This document shows, in pieces, positions 1 to 9,621 of a stretch of 64,000 nucleotides of DNA. Numbering within the stretch: the first letter of the stretch is position 1; each line of letters opens with the position of its first letter. This DNA comes from Flavobacterium psychrotolerans (GTDB lineage Bacteria > Bacteroidota > Bacteroidia > Flavobacteriales > Flavobacteriaceae), in contig NZ_QCZI01000001.1 of assembly GCF_003097635.1 (NCBI RefSeq), forward strand, positions 1 to 64,000, in the 5' to 3' direction. The translations under genes were made by a program, and so were the position numbers. The notes beneath the pieces were generated by a model, which saw only the letters and a list, made by a program, of their open reading frames with translations, searched no databases and was not told the origin of the DNA.

Positions 1-184
1 TTGCCGATAAGGGACTTGCACCCTCTAGATAAAATTCCTACTTTTGAGGAATTGGAAGTGCATGCAAGGCACACACACACGCTACAAGCAATTTGGGTAT
101 TAGGCTTAATTTGAAATTGGTTTTGTATTTGGAAGATTTGGCAAATCCGAAAACAGGGCTTAATTTAGTCCCAAACCCGCTGTA
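1..184. other. Unassigned window-edge sequence
   Basis: No gene can be supported here. The + strand frame from base 1 is open to about 114, but its translation matches no family I recognise. The reverse complement contains a GGGTGCAAGTCCCTTATCGG-like string that loosely recalls group II intron secondary-structure segments. That is only a resemblance. The stretch leads directly into a decayed receptor gene, so it may be the scar of an insertion or recombination event. Confidence 0.2.
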
Positions 185-1268
185 GTGCCAGAACGTCAGG
201 CTGTGAAAAAACCTCTTTTCCCCATTAAAATCTTCAAATTATCCTACCCCAAAACTAAAATAGAAGCCTTTACCGATGGTACCTATCTTTGGAACAAAGA
301 AAAATATACTGTAATTGCAGGTTTAAATTTATTATACGATAATTTCAAAGAGAAAGACATTTCAAATCTTGATTCAAAATCATTTACCACAGGTGCATAC
401 GTTCAGCATACTTGGGATGTTTCCGAAAATATAAAATTGGAAAACGGTTTGAGAATTGACAATGTAAATTATTCCAACCCAAACTTCTAAAATAATCAAA
501 CTTTCGTGTTGCCCAAAATTTCGGCATTATTCAAATTCAATAACAATTGGAGTTCTCGAATTGGTGGTGGATTAGGCTATAAAATTCCAACCATTTTTTA
601 CCGAACAAACTGAAATAATGCAATACCAAAAAGTATTGGCATTAAATAATGTTCAAGCCGAAAAAAGCATTGGAGAAACAGCCGATGTTAATTTCAAAAC
701 CACTATTATAGAACATTTATCAATCAGTTTAAACCAAATGTTTTTCCTAACCCAAATAAACAAACCGTTGGTTTTGCAAAACAACGGGACAAACTCCTTT
801 TTCTTAAATGCTTCCGAACCAGTTGTGAGTAAAGGATTTGAAACTAATATCAAATTTATTTTCAAAGAAGATTTTAAATTCTTCATTGGTTATACTTTTA
901 CAGATGCCAAAGCAAAATATTTAACAGCAAATCAATTTTTACCTTTATTACCAAAAAATAAATTAAATTTAGCTTTGATTTACGAGAAAGAAAATAATTT
1001 TAAAATGGGTTTAGAAGGTTATTTTACCGACAGACAATTTCTTTACAACGGAAATCAGACACCTAGCTTTTGGGAATTTGGTTTTATGGCTGAAAAAACC
1101 TTGCGGAAAAATTACTCGCTTTTTATCAACTTCGAGAATTTTACAGACACACGCCAAAGCAATTACAAACCAGTTGTAAATGGCTCACATAGCAATCCAA
1201 CTTTTGACGATATTTGGACACATACTGAAGGATTTACAATAAATGGAGGAATAAAATTAAAATACTAA
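185..1268 (+). pseudogene. TonB-dependent receptor, C-terminal remnant
   Basis: This is the back half of an outer-membrane TonB-dependent receptor beta-barrel. The translation alternates strands and turns and ends with a typical receptor finish: a FENFTDTR-type segment, then a last strand ending in INGGIKLKY. It is broken in at least two ways. A TAA at 488-490 interrupts the first fragment, while the same frame continues with recognisable barrel sequence (LPKISALFKFNNNW) to about 597. There the reading passes to another frame around a run of T, and continues from about 600 to the stop at 1266-1268. The signal peptide, plug and N-terminal barrel are absent. It lies 47 nt before a heavy-metal ATPase, so it may once have served metal traffic. 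Confidence 0.8.
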
Positions 1269-1271
1269 AAT

Positions 1272-1303
1272 ACAATCCGCAAGACAATTGCCTTGCGGAT
1301 TGT
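1272..1303. promoter_or_regulatory. Perfect 12-bp inverted repeat before the metal ATPase
   Basis: The arms ACAATCCGCAAG (1272-1283) and CTTGCGGATTGT (1292-1303) are exact reverse complements with an 8-nt loop. The hairpin lies between the receptor remnant stop and the ATPase start. No T-run follows on the + strand, so it is a weak intrinsic terminator in that direction. It could equally be an mRNA structure or a regulator site controlling the ATPase. Confidence 0.5.
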
Positions 1304-1315
1304 AAATATTCAAAA

Positions 1316-3337
1316 ATGAAACACATACATAAATATGATGCAAACGGCAAACAGCTTTGTTGCACACTCGAAGAAAAAATAAATCGTGAAACCAATAAAC
1401 AAACGGAATGCTGCACCACTCACAATGAACCCGAAAATCATCCTGAACATGACGGTCACGACCATTCAGGCACGGACCAAACCATCATTCAAATGTTCTT
1501 ACCAGCAATAATTAGTTTTATAGTATTGCTTATAGCAATTGCATTCGATAATTATTTTCTTCAAACTTGGTTCACAAGTTGGATACGAATAATGTGGTAT
1601 AGTCTAGCTTATTTACTTGTTGGATTTCCTGTACTCAAAGATGCTATTATATCTATAAAAAAAGGCGAAATATTTTCAGAATTTCTATTAATGAGTATTG
1701 CCACAATTGGAGCATTTAGTATTGGCGTATATCCCGAAGGTGTAGCCGTAATGTTGTTTTATTCCATTGGTGAAATATTTCAAACCTTGGCGGTACAAAG
1801 AGCAAAATCAAACATCAAATTATTGTTAGACCAACGACCAGATGAAGCTACCATTTTAAAAGAGAATGTTGCTATTTCTGAAAAGGCATCTGATATAACT
1901 ATTGGAGAAATCATCCAATTAAAACCTGGAGAAAAATTAGCATTAGACGGAAAATTACTTTCTGACAATGCAACGTTTAACACAGCAGCATTAACAGGAG
2001 AAAGCAAACCTGAAAGCAAACTAAAAGGCGAAACTGTTTTGGCAGGAATGATAAACCTAAACACGATTGCTCAAGTTGAAGTTACAATGGCTTATACCGA
2101 TAGTAAGCTATCTAAAATACTCGAAATGGTGCAGAAAGCAACTGCCAAAAAAGCCCCAACCGAATTATTTATCAGAAAATTTGCGAAAATTTATACACCA
2201 ATAGTCGTCTTTTTGGCTATTGCCATTTGTATAGTACCAATACTTTTTGTCGAAAATTACGTCTTTAAAGATTGGTTATACCGAGCATTAGTATTCTTGG
2301 TTATTTCGTGTCCTTGCGCATTAGTAATTTCAATTCCATTAGGTTATTTTGGTGGAATCGGTGCAGCAAGTAAAAACGGAATTCTCTTCAAAGGTTACAG
2401 TTTTCTCGATATAATGGCATCCATTCAAGTAGTTGTGATGGACAAAACAGGTACACTGACCAAAGGTGTTTTCAAAGTTCAAAAAGTGGTTGCCATTGCT
2501 ATTCCCGAAGCCGATTTAATAAAATATACAGCCGCACTCGAAACCAAATCTACTCATCCTGTTGGAACAGCTATTATAGAATATGCAAAAGGGGCAGGAA
2601 AAAATGTAAGCGTTACTGATGTTGAAGAAATTGCAGGTCACGGACTAAAAGGAAAAGTGGATGGCAAAGAAATAATAGCAGGGAATACCAAATTGATGGA
2701 AAAATTCAAAATCACGTATGACATTGAAATTGACAATACCCCATTTACAATAATCATCATTGCAATCAATAAAAAATACGCAGGTTACTTTATAATTGCT
2801 GACGAAATTAAAGAAGATGCAAAACAAGCTATTGAAAGTTTACACAAAATAAATATCAAAACCGTAATGCTTTCAGGTGACAAGCAAGCAGTTGTAAATG
2901 TCGTTGCCAAAGAACTCAAGATCGATTTAGCACACGGTGATTTATTACCCGAACATAAAGTAGAAAAAGTAGAAGAACTCAAAATACAAAACTTAAAAAT
3001 TGCTTTCGTAGGCGATGGTGTAAACGATGCACCAGTAGTTGCCCTTGCCGATGCAGGAATTGCAATGGGAGGTTTAGGTAGCGATGCCACTATAGAAACT
3101 GCGGACATCATAATACAAAATGACCAACCATATAAAATATTTACAGCCATAAATATTGGAAAAAAAACAAAACAAATCGTTTGGCAAAATATCGGGATGG
3201 CATTCACAGTAAAAGCCTCTGTGCTTATTCTTGGTGCTGGTGGAATTGCCACAATGTGGGAAGCCGTTTTCGCTGATGTTGGTGTGGCATTATTGGCCAT
3301 CTTAAACGCAATGAGAATTCAAAGAATGAAGTTTTAA
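1316..3337 (+). CDS. Heavy-metal translocating P1B-type ATPase (Zn/Cd/Pb class)
   Basis: This 673-residue inner-membrane pump is predicted to export divalent soft metals at the cost of ATP. The N-terminus has no ferredoxin-like HMA domain. Instead it carries cysteine pairs (CC near residues 15 and 32) and a His/Asp-rich stretch (HPEHDGHDHSG), a plausible metal-gathering tail. Paired membrane helices follow, then the actuator motif LTGES and the ion-site motif SCPCALVIS (about residue 335). The phosphorylation site DKTGTLT is near 376, the P1B-specific HP dipeptide lies in STHPVG, and the hinge GDGVNDAP is near 565. CPC plus the following IPLGYFGGIGAAS favours the ZntA/CadA group over copper pumps. 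Length is normal for a member lacking the HMA domain. It stands alone after a receptor remnant, with no metalloregulator beside it. Confidence 0.93.
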   Translation: MKHIHKYDANGKQLCCTLEEKINRETNKQTECCTTHNEPENHPEHDGHDHSGTDQTIIQMFLPAIISFIVLLIAIAFDNYFLQTWFTSWIRIMWYSLAYLLVGFPVLKDAIISIKKGEIFSEFLLMSIATIGAFSIGVYPEGVAVMLFYSIGEIFQTLAVQRAKSNIKLLLDQRPDEATILKENVAISEKASDITIGEIIQLKPGEKLALDGKLLSDNATFNTAALTGESKPESKLKGETVLAGMINLNTIAQVEVTMAYTDSKLSKILEMVQKATAKKAPTELFIRKFAKIYTPIVVFLAIAICIVPILFVENYVFKDWLYRALVFLVISCPCALVISIPLGYFGGIGAASKNGILFKGYSFLDIMASIQVVVMDKTGTLTKGVFKVQKVVAIAIPEADLIKYTAALETKSTHPVGTAIIEYAKGAGKNVSVTDVEEIAGHGLKGKVDGKEIIAGNTKLMEKFKITYDIEIDNTPFTIIIIAINKKYAGYFIIADEIKEDAKQAIESLHKINIKTVMLSGDKQAVVNVVAKELKIDLAHGDLLPEHKVEKVEELKIQNLKIAFVGDGVNDAPVVALADAGIAMGGLGSDATIETADIIIQNDQPYKIFTAINIGKKTKQIVWQNIGMAFTVKASVLILGAGGIATMWEAVFADVGVALLAILNAMRIQRMKF

Positions 3338-3590
3338 AAAAATTAAATAGAATAAAAATATCAACCTAAGTACAACTAAATCCCTTTAAGCTTCACACTG
3401 GAAAAACCAAGCGGTTCTCATATATGACGGTTCATTGAGTTCCACATAAATTTCCAACATCAACTGACAGCCTTTCTTCTTAAGCCTTTGCAGGGCAATT
3501 GTAGTGGTGAGAATCAGACTTTACTCATGCTTTATTAAAATTTTGACTTTCGTGAATTAAATTCTCAATATTTCGCGAATGCATAATAAC
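3338..3590. other. Gene-poor stretch with possible gene debris
   Basis: About 250 nt without a supportable gene. On the minus strand a frame of about 45 codons ends at a stop at 3386-3388 and contains EIYVELNEPSYMRTAWFFQ. It looks protein-like but has no start codon I trust, and I could not assign it to a family. It is plausibly the tail of a deleted gene. The decayed receptor and this debris bracket the metal ATPase. Confidence 0.2.
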
Positions 3591-3620
3591 AAAAACGCCA
3601 GCAAAATAGCTGGCATTTTT
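3591..3620 (-). terminator. Intrinsic terminator of the M1 peptidase gene
   Basis: The hairpin GCCAGC (3597-3602), loop AAAATA, GCTGGC (3609-3614) is flanked by A-runs on the left and T-runs on the right, so it can work on both strands. It lies 20 nt beyond the stop of the leftward peptidase gene. Confidence 0.75.
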
Positions 3621-3640
3621 ATACAATTCAAAATTTTGTA

Positions 3641-5890
3641 TTAATTCTTTGTAAATGGTATTTTTTGTCCATCAGTCAATAACATATCAAATCCTTTTTT
3701 ACTTTCATTAAATTGAAATTTAAGTCCCGCTTGTTTGGATTCAAAAGTATCTTTACCAATTGGCATTACAATGAACTCTGGGTAACCGGTTATGGCAACA
3801 CTTAGCAAACCATTGTTCTCTGTAAATATAATTTTTATAGGAACTTTAGCATTCGTAAATGTACCCAAATACTCATCCAGAATAAGGTCTTTTTCAATCA
3901 AATCTTTATCTGATGTCCAAGTGTTATTGCCTTCATTGCTGTCTGGAAATACGTGATCGGGATCTAGTGTAATGCTTTCGATTTCTTCGGAAGGATTAAA
4001 TTTGAAAACCCATTCGTTATTTCGCTGCCATATTTCTACGGGCAATTTAACACGGGTGGTTTTTCCGCTTTTGGTTTTAACGTCCAAAATTACGGGCATC
4101 GGCATTTTTTCTAAGTTCTCAATCGTAATGAAAGTACCTAGTTTTGGGTCATTTTTCATATAGCGAACGGAATGAATTCCTTGATCCAAACGCCAATTAT
4201 TGACAAACCAACTTCTCCAGAACCAGTTTAAATCCTCGCCCGAAACATTTTCTATTGTTCTGAAAAAATCATCCGGCGTGGGATGTTTGAAAGCCCAACG
4301 CGATATATACGTTTTAAATGCCAAATCAAATCGAGACTCTCCCAATATTTGTTCTCTTAACATAACTAAACCTGAAGAAGGTTTATTGTATGCTAAGATA
4401 CCTAAATTAGCTTCCTTCAACCCGTCAGGAGCAGTCATGATGGGTTCTATATCCTGACTGGTAAATGCTTCGGCCATTTGGTGCATGTCCGTTACTGGAG
4501 TTTTATATTCCCCTTTATTAAAATCGACCGAACTCAATGAGTTGATGAAAGTGTTGAACCCTTCATCCTGCCAGGCAAATAAGCGCTCGTTGGAACCAAC
4601 AATCATTGGAAACCAGCAATGTCCAAATTCATGATCAGTAACTCCCCATAGCTCTTCACCTTTAGATTCCCAACCACAAAAAACAATTCCCGGATATTCC
4701 ATTCCGCCTTCATTACCCGCTACGTTTGTTGCCGCTGGATACGGATATTCAAACCATCGTTTGGAATAATTTTCTATGGATGCTTTAGTATATTCTGTAG
4801 ATCTTCCCCAAGCCTTATCCCCTGCACTTTCGGATGGATAGGCAGAGATTGCCATTGCTGTTTTTCCGCTTGGCAAATTAATTCTGGCCGCGTCAACAAT
4901 AAAGGCTGCTGATGATGCCCATGAAACATCTCGGGCGTTTTTAATTTTAAAGTGCCAGTTTAATGTTGGCTTTGCCGATGGTCTTGATGTAGGGTTTGTT
5001 ACTTCTTCTGCTGAACGGATTATTATGGTTTTATCGCTTTTTGAAGCAGCAAGCCAACGTTTTTGTTGTTCCGCTGTATAGACCTCTGAAGGATTTAATA
5101 ATTCGCCGGAACAAACCACGATATGATTAGACGGAGCGACAATATTGACATCAAAATCTCCATATTCCAAGTAAAACTCTCCCGCTCCTAAATAAGGAAG
5201 CGTATTCCATCCTTTAATGTCGTCATACACACACATTCTAGGGTACCATTGGGCAATGGTGAATATTTTTCCATCTTTAGTATCCAAAACACCTGTTCGA
5301 TCCGAACCGTATTTTGGTGAAATATAAGTGAAATTAATTTTAATTTTAACAGTTCCTCCATTGGCATTTAGTTCCTGAGGAAGAGTGATTTGCATGCGCG
5401 TATCGGTTATAGAAAATGGCACGTCTACCTCTGCAATTTTCCCCTTATTGGTTGTGATAATTTTTACCGATTTAATGTCATGTCCCCCATTAAAGCTTTC
5501 CCCCTTTGCCCCGTTACGACTTCCGGAAACCGGAATTACTGCATTACCTCGGGAATCCGATTTGAATAAATTTTGATCTACATTCATCCATAAAAAAGAT
5601 ATTTTATCAGGACTATTGTTGGTATAGGTCAAAATTTCCGAACCCGTAATTTCACTGTTTTTATCATTCAGACTCGCCGTTAACTGATAATCGGCTCTGT
5701 TTTGCCAATATTTTGCTCCGGGCTGACCGCTTGCTGATCGGGTTTCCGTCCCGTTTTTTGTGTAAAAAAGAGGAGCGAAAGCATCATGATAATTGTAATT
5801 TGAAGCAGTCGTGCCTAGTTGTGCCGAAGCCATTGACATTTGAAAAAATAAAGTCAAACAGGATACGACTTTAAAATAATTAATTCTCAT
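3641..5890 (-). CDS. Secreted M1-family zinc metallopeptidase
   Basis: This 749-residue protein starts with a clear signal peptide (hydrophobic core, then ASAQ), so it acts in the periplasm or outside. The zinc signature HEFGH lies near residue 417 and the third ligand is in the following DEGFN segment, the HExxH-x18-E arrangement of gluzincins. GGMEYPG upstream corresponds to the GAMEN-type substrate-binding loop of M1 aminopeptidases. The N-terminal part is the M1 beta-sandwich. The final 90 or so residues form a separate beta-rich tail seen in Bacteroidota members. The likely activity is removal of N-terminal residues from peptides. It is monocistronic with its own terminator and lies next to a secreted subtilase, consistent with peptide scavenging. 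Confidence 0.92.
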   Translation of the reverse strand: MRINYFKVVSCLTLFFQMSMASAQLGTTASNYNYHDAFAPLFYTKNGTETRSASGQPGAKYWQNRADYQLTASLNDKNSEITGSEILTYTNNSPDKISFLWMNVDQNLFKSDSRGNAVIPVSGSRNGAKGESFNGGHDIKSVKIITTNKGKIAEVDVPFSITDTRMQITLPQELNANGGTVKIKINFTYISPKYGSDRTGVLDTKDGKIFTIAQWYPRMCVYDDIKGWNTLPYLGAGEFYLEYGDFDVNIVAPSNHIVVCSGELLNPSEVYTAEQQKRWLAASKSDKTIIIRSAEEVTNPTSRPSAKPTLNWHFKIKNARDVSWASSAAFIVDAARINLPSGKTAMAISAYPSESAGDKAWGRSTEYTKASIENYSKRWFEYPYPAATNVAGNEGGMEYPGIVFCGWESKGEELWGVTDHEFGHCWFPMIVGSNERLFAWQDEGFNTFINSLSSVDFNKGEYKTPVTDMHQMAEAFTSQDIEPIMTAPDGLKEANLGILAYNKPSSGLVMLREQILGESRFDLAFKTYISRWAFKHPTPDDFFRTIENVSGEDLNWFWRSWFVNNWRLDQGIHSVRYMKNDPKLGTFITIENLEKMPMPVILDVKTKSGKTTRVKLPVEIWQRNNEWVFKFNPSEEIESITLDPDHVFPDSNEGNNTWTSDKDLIEKDLILDEYLGTFTNAKVPIKIIFTENNGLLSVAITGYPEFIVMPIGKDTFESKQAGLKFQFNESKKGFDMLLTDGQKIPFTKN

Positions 5891-6115
5891 AAGTAGCTAT
5901 TATTTGTTTTTATTGAAGTGAATTCTTTATTAGTACATCAATTGGATTAAAAGTTATACAAACTAAATACTTTATATTAAATTAAAAAAGAAAATCAATA
6001 ATTTTACCAAAATATTAATCAATCATTCGCTAGAGTAATTATCTGTTTAGAAAAAAATCAAAAATATCTATTTAATTAAAATAAGTGAAACACGCTTGTT
6101 TTTGATTTGAAAAGC

Positions 6116-7972
6116 TTATTGTTTGATGAATTTTTTCAATATAAACTTCCCTTCATAAGAAAATTTAGCAAAATAGATCCCGTTTGCCAAATGGGAAACA
6201 TTGATTGCATTTTCCTGTAGTTGCGAATTTGTATTCACGACTTTGCCTAAAACATCAAACACTGTAAGTGCAGAAATAGGAATATTTCTAGGAACTGAAA
6301 AATTTAAAATATTAGATACCGGGTTTGGATATAGAACGATATTATTATCAAAATCAAATTTATTGCTTGATAGAGTCAACCCTGAGGTACCGCTCGCAAT
6401 CAACGAGTAGGACTGTAAATCCCCTTTTAAAGTCCCTTTATGTGTTACCTGAATAGTGTATGTTCCCGGTTGCGCATTATCAATTTGAACTTTTTCAATA
6501 TTATCAACTTCATTATCCGAATCTCTTGTTGCGGCGGCTGATGGATCGTCTGGATTTAATTTCCAAGGATAGAAAACTTCGCCATCTTTGATAATTTTTA
6601 AATCTAAATTGTTGATTAATCGAGGAGATCGATCGTCTTCTACATCGGCAGAATTAGCTATTCCGGCAGGATCGGTCCAACAAATTGAGACGCTTAAATC
6701 CTGAACTGAATTAATATATATGTTTTTAGTAAAAACTTGATTCTTATTCAAAATATTTTCATCTAAAATAGTATTCCCATTTCTATTTGAAATTATTTCA
6801 GCTGCTTGCATTGTATTGGCAAGTCCCCATCCAAATTCATAGTCAGGTCCCATATTGTTACCAGCTTCTCGAGCTGAATGACATATCAAGCCTCTAATTG
6901 AAGATGAAAGCATGAATTTATTAGGGTTCAAATTATTATAATGTTTTTGCAACAACAATATCATACCTGTAATTGCTGGAGTTGCCATTGATGTTCCGTT
7001 TAAAGAACCATAAGAGCTATTATTTGAACTTATACATGAATAAACGTCAACTCCTTTTGCTGAAATATCTGGTTTTATTCTTCCATCATCTGTAGGTCCA
7101 AAATCACTAAATGAAGAGATTATTACATCGCCACTATCAATGTATAAGGGCAAATTTTGAACAGCGGCTACAGTAAGTACATTTTTTGAATTTGCATCTC
7201 CTGTCAATAAATCATATCCAAATTTATTATTTACTTGAGATAAAGAGGTATCTTCTCTATCGTTTCCAGCAGCTTTTACAATCTGATAATAAGGAAAAGT
7301 GAAAGCAATATCATCAGAAGCAACGGATGAATCATCATAACTACCAAATAACCAATTCGGTAAATTTGCGGGAGTATATCCATAAGAATGATTAGATACT
7401 AAGTAACCCTTATTTGCAAAAGATATCATTTCATCAGTATCGGAAGCATAATCATAACTTAAAACTGAGGCTTGGTAAGCAATTCCCCTGCTAGTTGGTT
7501 TAATTCCTTTACCAATAATTGTACCCGTAACGTGAGTAGAGTGTTCACTAAAAGTAGATGCAGCATCACTTAGTGTTACTCTACCGGTTAGTTCCTGATG
7601 GGTATTTTTGACTTTAGCCCCGTCCCAAACACCAGCTACCATCCCCAGACCTGTAACATTTAGTCCCAAAGAGCCTCCTGGGTATAATTCATTAGCTCCA
7701 ATTGTAATTGAAGAGCCTAAATTATATTCTTTATAATATATAGGAATGTTATTGTAAATTCTTTTTAAAGAATTTTTTAATTTTCGCGCTGAACTATTTT
7801 TTATTAAAAACGATTCAATTAGAGCACTTTGTTTTATATTATCTTGATATCTGTTCTCTATTAAATCTAATAATTTATTTTTATCAACGGACTTAATAAT
7901 TGAACTTCTTTCTGATACTGTTTGCGAGAACAAAAAAGAAGGGCATAATAAAAGTAAAAATATTTTTTTCAT
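6116..7972 (-). CDS. S8 subtilisin-like serine protease with T9SS sorting domain
   Basis: This 618-residue exported protease begins with a signal peptide ending at FSQ. The catalytic triad is visible: Asp117 in GVWDGAKV, His144 in the HSTHVTG block (a variant of HGTHVAG), and Ser328 in NGTSMATP. The oxyanion Asn237 lies in AAGND. A beta-sandwich (proprotein-convertase-like) domain follows the catalytic domain. The last 75 residues are a type A T9SS sorting domain, with the YPNPVSN entry motif, a VFDVLGK strand and a terminal ANGIYFAKF...KKFIKQ. This predicts translocation by the Por secretion system and release or anchoring at the cell surface. It lies downstream of the SusCD pair in the same direction but beyond a terminator, so it is probably transcribed separately. 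Confidence 0.94.
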   Translation of the reverse strand: MKKIFLLLLCPSFLFSQTVSERSSIIKSVDKNKLLDLIENRYQDNIKQSALIESFLIKNSSARKLKNSLKRIYNNIPIYYKEYNLGSSITIGANELYPGGSLGLNVTGLGMVAGVWDGAKVKNTHQELTGRVTLSDAASTFSEHSTHVTGTIIGKGIKPTSRGIAYQASVLSYDYASDTDEMISFANKGYLVSNHSYGYTPANLPNWLFGSYDDSSVASDDIAFTFPYYQIVKAAGNDREDTSLSQVNNKFGYDLLTGDANSKNVLTVAAVQNLPLYIDSGDVIISSFSDFGPTDDGRIKPDISAKGVDVYSCISSNNSSYGSLNGTSMATPAITGMILLLQKHYNNLNPNKFMLSSSIRGLICHSAREAGNNMGPDYEFGWGLANTMQAAEIISNRNGNTILDENILNKNQVFTKNIYINSVQDLSVSICWTDPAGIANSADVEDDRSPRLINNLDLKIIKDGEVFYPWKLNPDDPSAAATRDSDNEVDNIEKVQIDNAQPGTYTIQVTHKGTLKGDLQSYSLIASGTSGLTLSSNKFDFDNNIVLYPNPVSNILNFSVPRNIPISALTVFDVLGKVVNTNSQLQENAINVSHLANGIYFAKFSYEGKFILKKFIKQ

Positions 7973-8160
7973 GATTTTTTATTGAATTATAGAAATTTAA
8001 GAACTAAATTTTCATATCTGAATTAATTTTACAGACAAAAGTAAATAAAGTTTAACAGCTGTCTATAAAGTTTTAATATATTTATTAGATTATCATATAC
8101 ATATTATGATTTTTTTATAAAATACAATATATTAAATACTTAAAATTTAATTTAAAAAAA

Positions 8161-8188
8161 AATAACGGAGTTAAAAAACTCCGTTATT
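8161..8188 (-). terminator. Terminator downstream of the SusCD operon
   Basis: The 11-bp perfect stem AATAACGGAGT (8161-8171) and ACTCCGTTATT (8178-8188) has a 6-nt loop. An A-run precedes it on the + strand, which gives a T-run when read leftward. It lies 45 nt past the susD-like stop. Confidence 0.75.
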
Positions 8189-8233
8189 TAATGATTTATA
8201 AAAATACTACTAAATCGTAATACAAAACATTTA

Positions 8234-9616
8234 TCAATATCCTTTATTTTGTATACAACTAGTATTTGAATTAATCTCTTTAATTGGGATAGGGAACGCA
8301 AAATTGAAATTACCGAAATCTACCCCTCCATGAGTTTGTTTAATTGGATCCACTAATGGAATATTTCTACCCGTTCTTGCTAAATCGGTAAATCTAAATC
8401 CTTCAAAACAAAGTTCTTTTCTTCTTTCTAAAAGAATGTTATCTTCATTTACAACAGTATAAAGAGCAGCTGATCTATTACTTGGAATAGAATTTAACTG
8501 AGTTAAAGCTTCTGAATCAGAAGGATTTAATCTAAATAAAGCTTCGGCATAATTTAAAACAATTTCTTCATATCTTATAACTTTGATATTATCGGCAAAA
8601 GGGCTTCCGGAAGGATATTTCCCAATATTCCTTAATTTTCCACCAACAGAATTAATCATTGTAGATTTTCCTCTTACATCAGTTGTACTGAATTTGCTTT
8701 TTAAATCTAAAAGGACATTTATGTCCCCATAAGAATTTCCTCTATAAATATTGGCCAATCCGTCAATTCCATTACTATCATTAGATGTAGATTTTAATTC
8801 GAAAATTCTATTATTTGAAGTAGATGACAATCCAAATGAACTTGCATATGCCGTTGCTGAAACAATATTATAATTCCCTGCCATAACAGCTTCACATTCA
8901 GTTTTAGCTATTTCCCAATCTTTAAAGTATATAGCAACTCTTGATTTTATGGCGTGAGCAGCATAGGTTGTCATATAGACACCTTCATTATCATTTAAAT
9001 CTTCAGACATATTTGCTATTGCAGCATCTAAGTCGGCATATATCTTTTGTTTGACGTCAGAAACAGTATTTCTAACTGGGAATACATTTGCCCCCTTATA
9101 TTCTGTAATATAAGAAACACCTAATGACTCCATTCCTCCTTGACCAGTTATATTTTGTTGCCCAAAAAGTTTTAATAAGTCAAAATGACACAAAGCCCTA
9201 ACTGCATATGCTTCTCCTTTAATATGCTTAATCTCTGTAGGATCACCTGTCACATCTGAATTAATCACGATGTTTGCATTTGAAATTGGTGTATAGATAG
9301 CCGAAAAAGTCCCTCCTGAATAACTATCGTTATCTGTCATACTCATAGCCCCAACAGTAACAAAACGGCCTGATCTGCCGCTCGAAAACGCATTATCACT
9401 TCTAACTTCATCATAAATAATGTAGTCCCTTCCATAATATTCCGTAGCTCTCATACTCTTATACATACCGTTAGCAACTAATCTTATGTCGCTAGAAGTT
9501 TTAATAGACTCTGGTGTAATCTCATTATCCAAAGTGGGCTCCAATAAGTCCTTAGAGCATGACTCTAAAATTAATACGGAAACAAAAAATATACTATAAT
9601 ATATAAACTTTTTCAT
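8234..9616 (-). CDS. SusD/RagB-family nutrient-binding lipoprotein
   Basis: This 460-residue surface lipoprotein has a type II signal peptide with lipobox LESC, the cysteine being about residue 20. The helical TPR-like N-terminal half contains the SusD hallmark region (IKGEAYAVRALCHFDLLKLFG), and the C-terminal part carries the usual ERRKELCFEGFRFTDLAR block. SusD proteins lid the SusC transporter and deliver ligand to it. It starts 5 nt after the susC-like stop, so the two are co-transcribed. No glycoside hydrolase, lyase or sulfatase is nearby. Secreted peptidases follow instead, so a peptide ligand is more likely than a glycan. That is inference from context. Confidence 0.94.
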   Translation of the reverse strand: MKKFIYYSIFFVSVLILESCSKDLLEPTLDNEITPESIKTSSDIRLVANGMYKSMRATEYYGRDYIIYDEVRSDNAFSSGRSGRFVTVGAMSMTDNDSYSGGTFSAIYTPISNANIVINSDVTGDPTEIKHIKGEAYAVRALCHFDLLKLFGQQNITGQGGMESLGVSYITEYKGANVFPVRNTVSDVKQKIYADLDAAIANMSEDLNDNEGVYMTTYAAHAIKSRVAIYFKDWEIAKTECEAVMAGNYNIVSATAYASSFGLSSTSNNRIFELKSTSNDSNGIDGLANIYRGNSYGDINVLLDLKSKFSTTDVRGKSTMINSVGGKLRNIGKYPSGSPFADNIKVIRYEEIVLNYAEALFRLNPSDSEALTQLNSIPSNRSAALYTVVNEDNILLERRKELCFEGFRFTDLARTGRNIPLVDPIKQTHGGVDFGNFNFAFPIPIKEINSNTSCIQNKGY

Positions 9617-9621
9617 AATTT

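Noticed and set aside
1..120. Group II intron or transposase at the window start
   Set aside because: Only a short string resembles intron structure on the reverse strand and no reverse transcriptase or transposase frame is present. It is kept as unassigned sequence.
8040..8160. Possible promoter for the subtilase in the AT-rich gap
   Set aside because: Several TA-rich strings exist but none pairs a TAnnTTTG with a TTG at proper spacing, so it is not listed.
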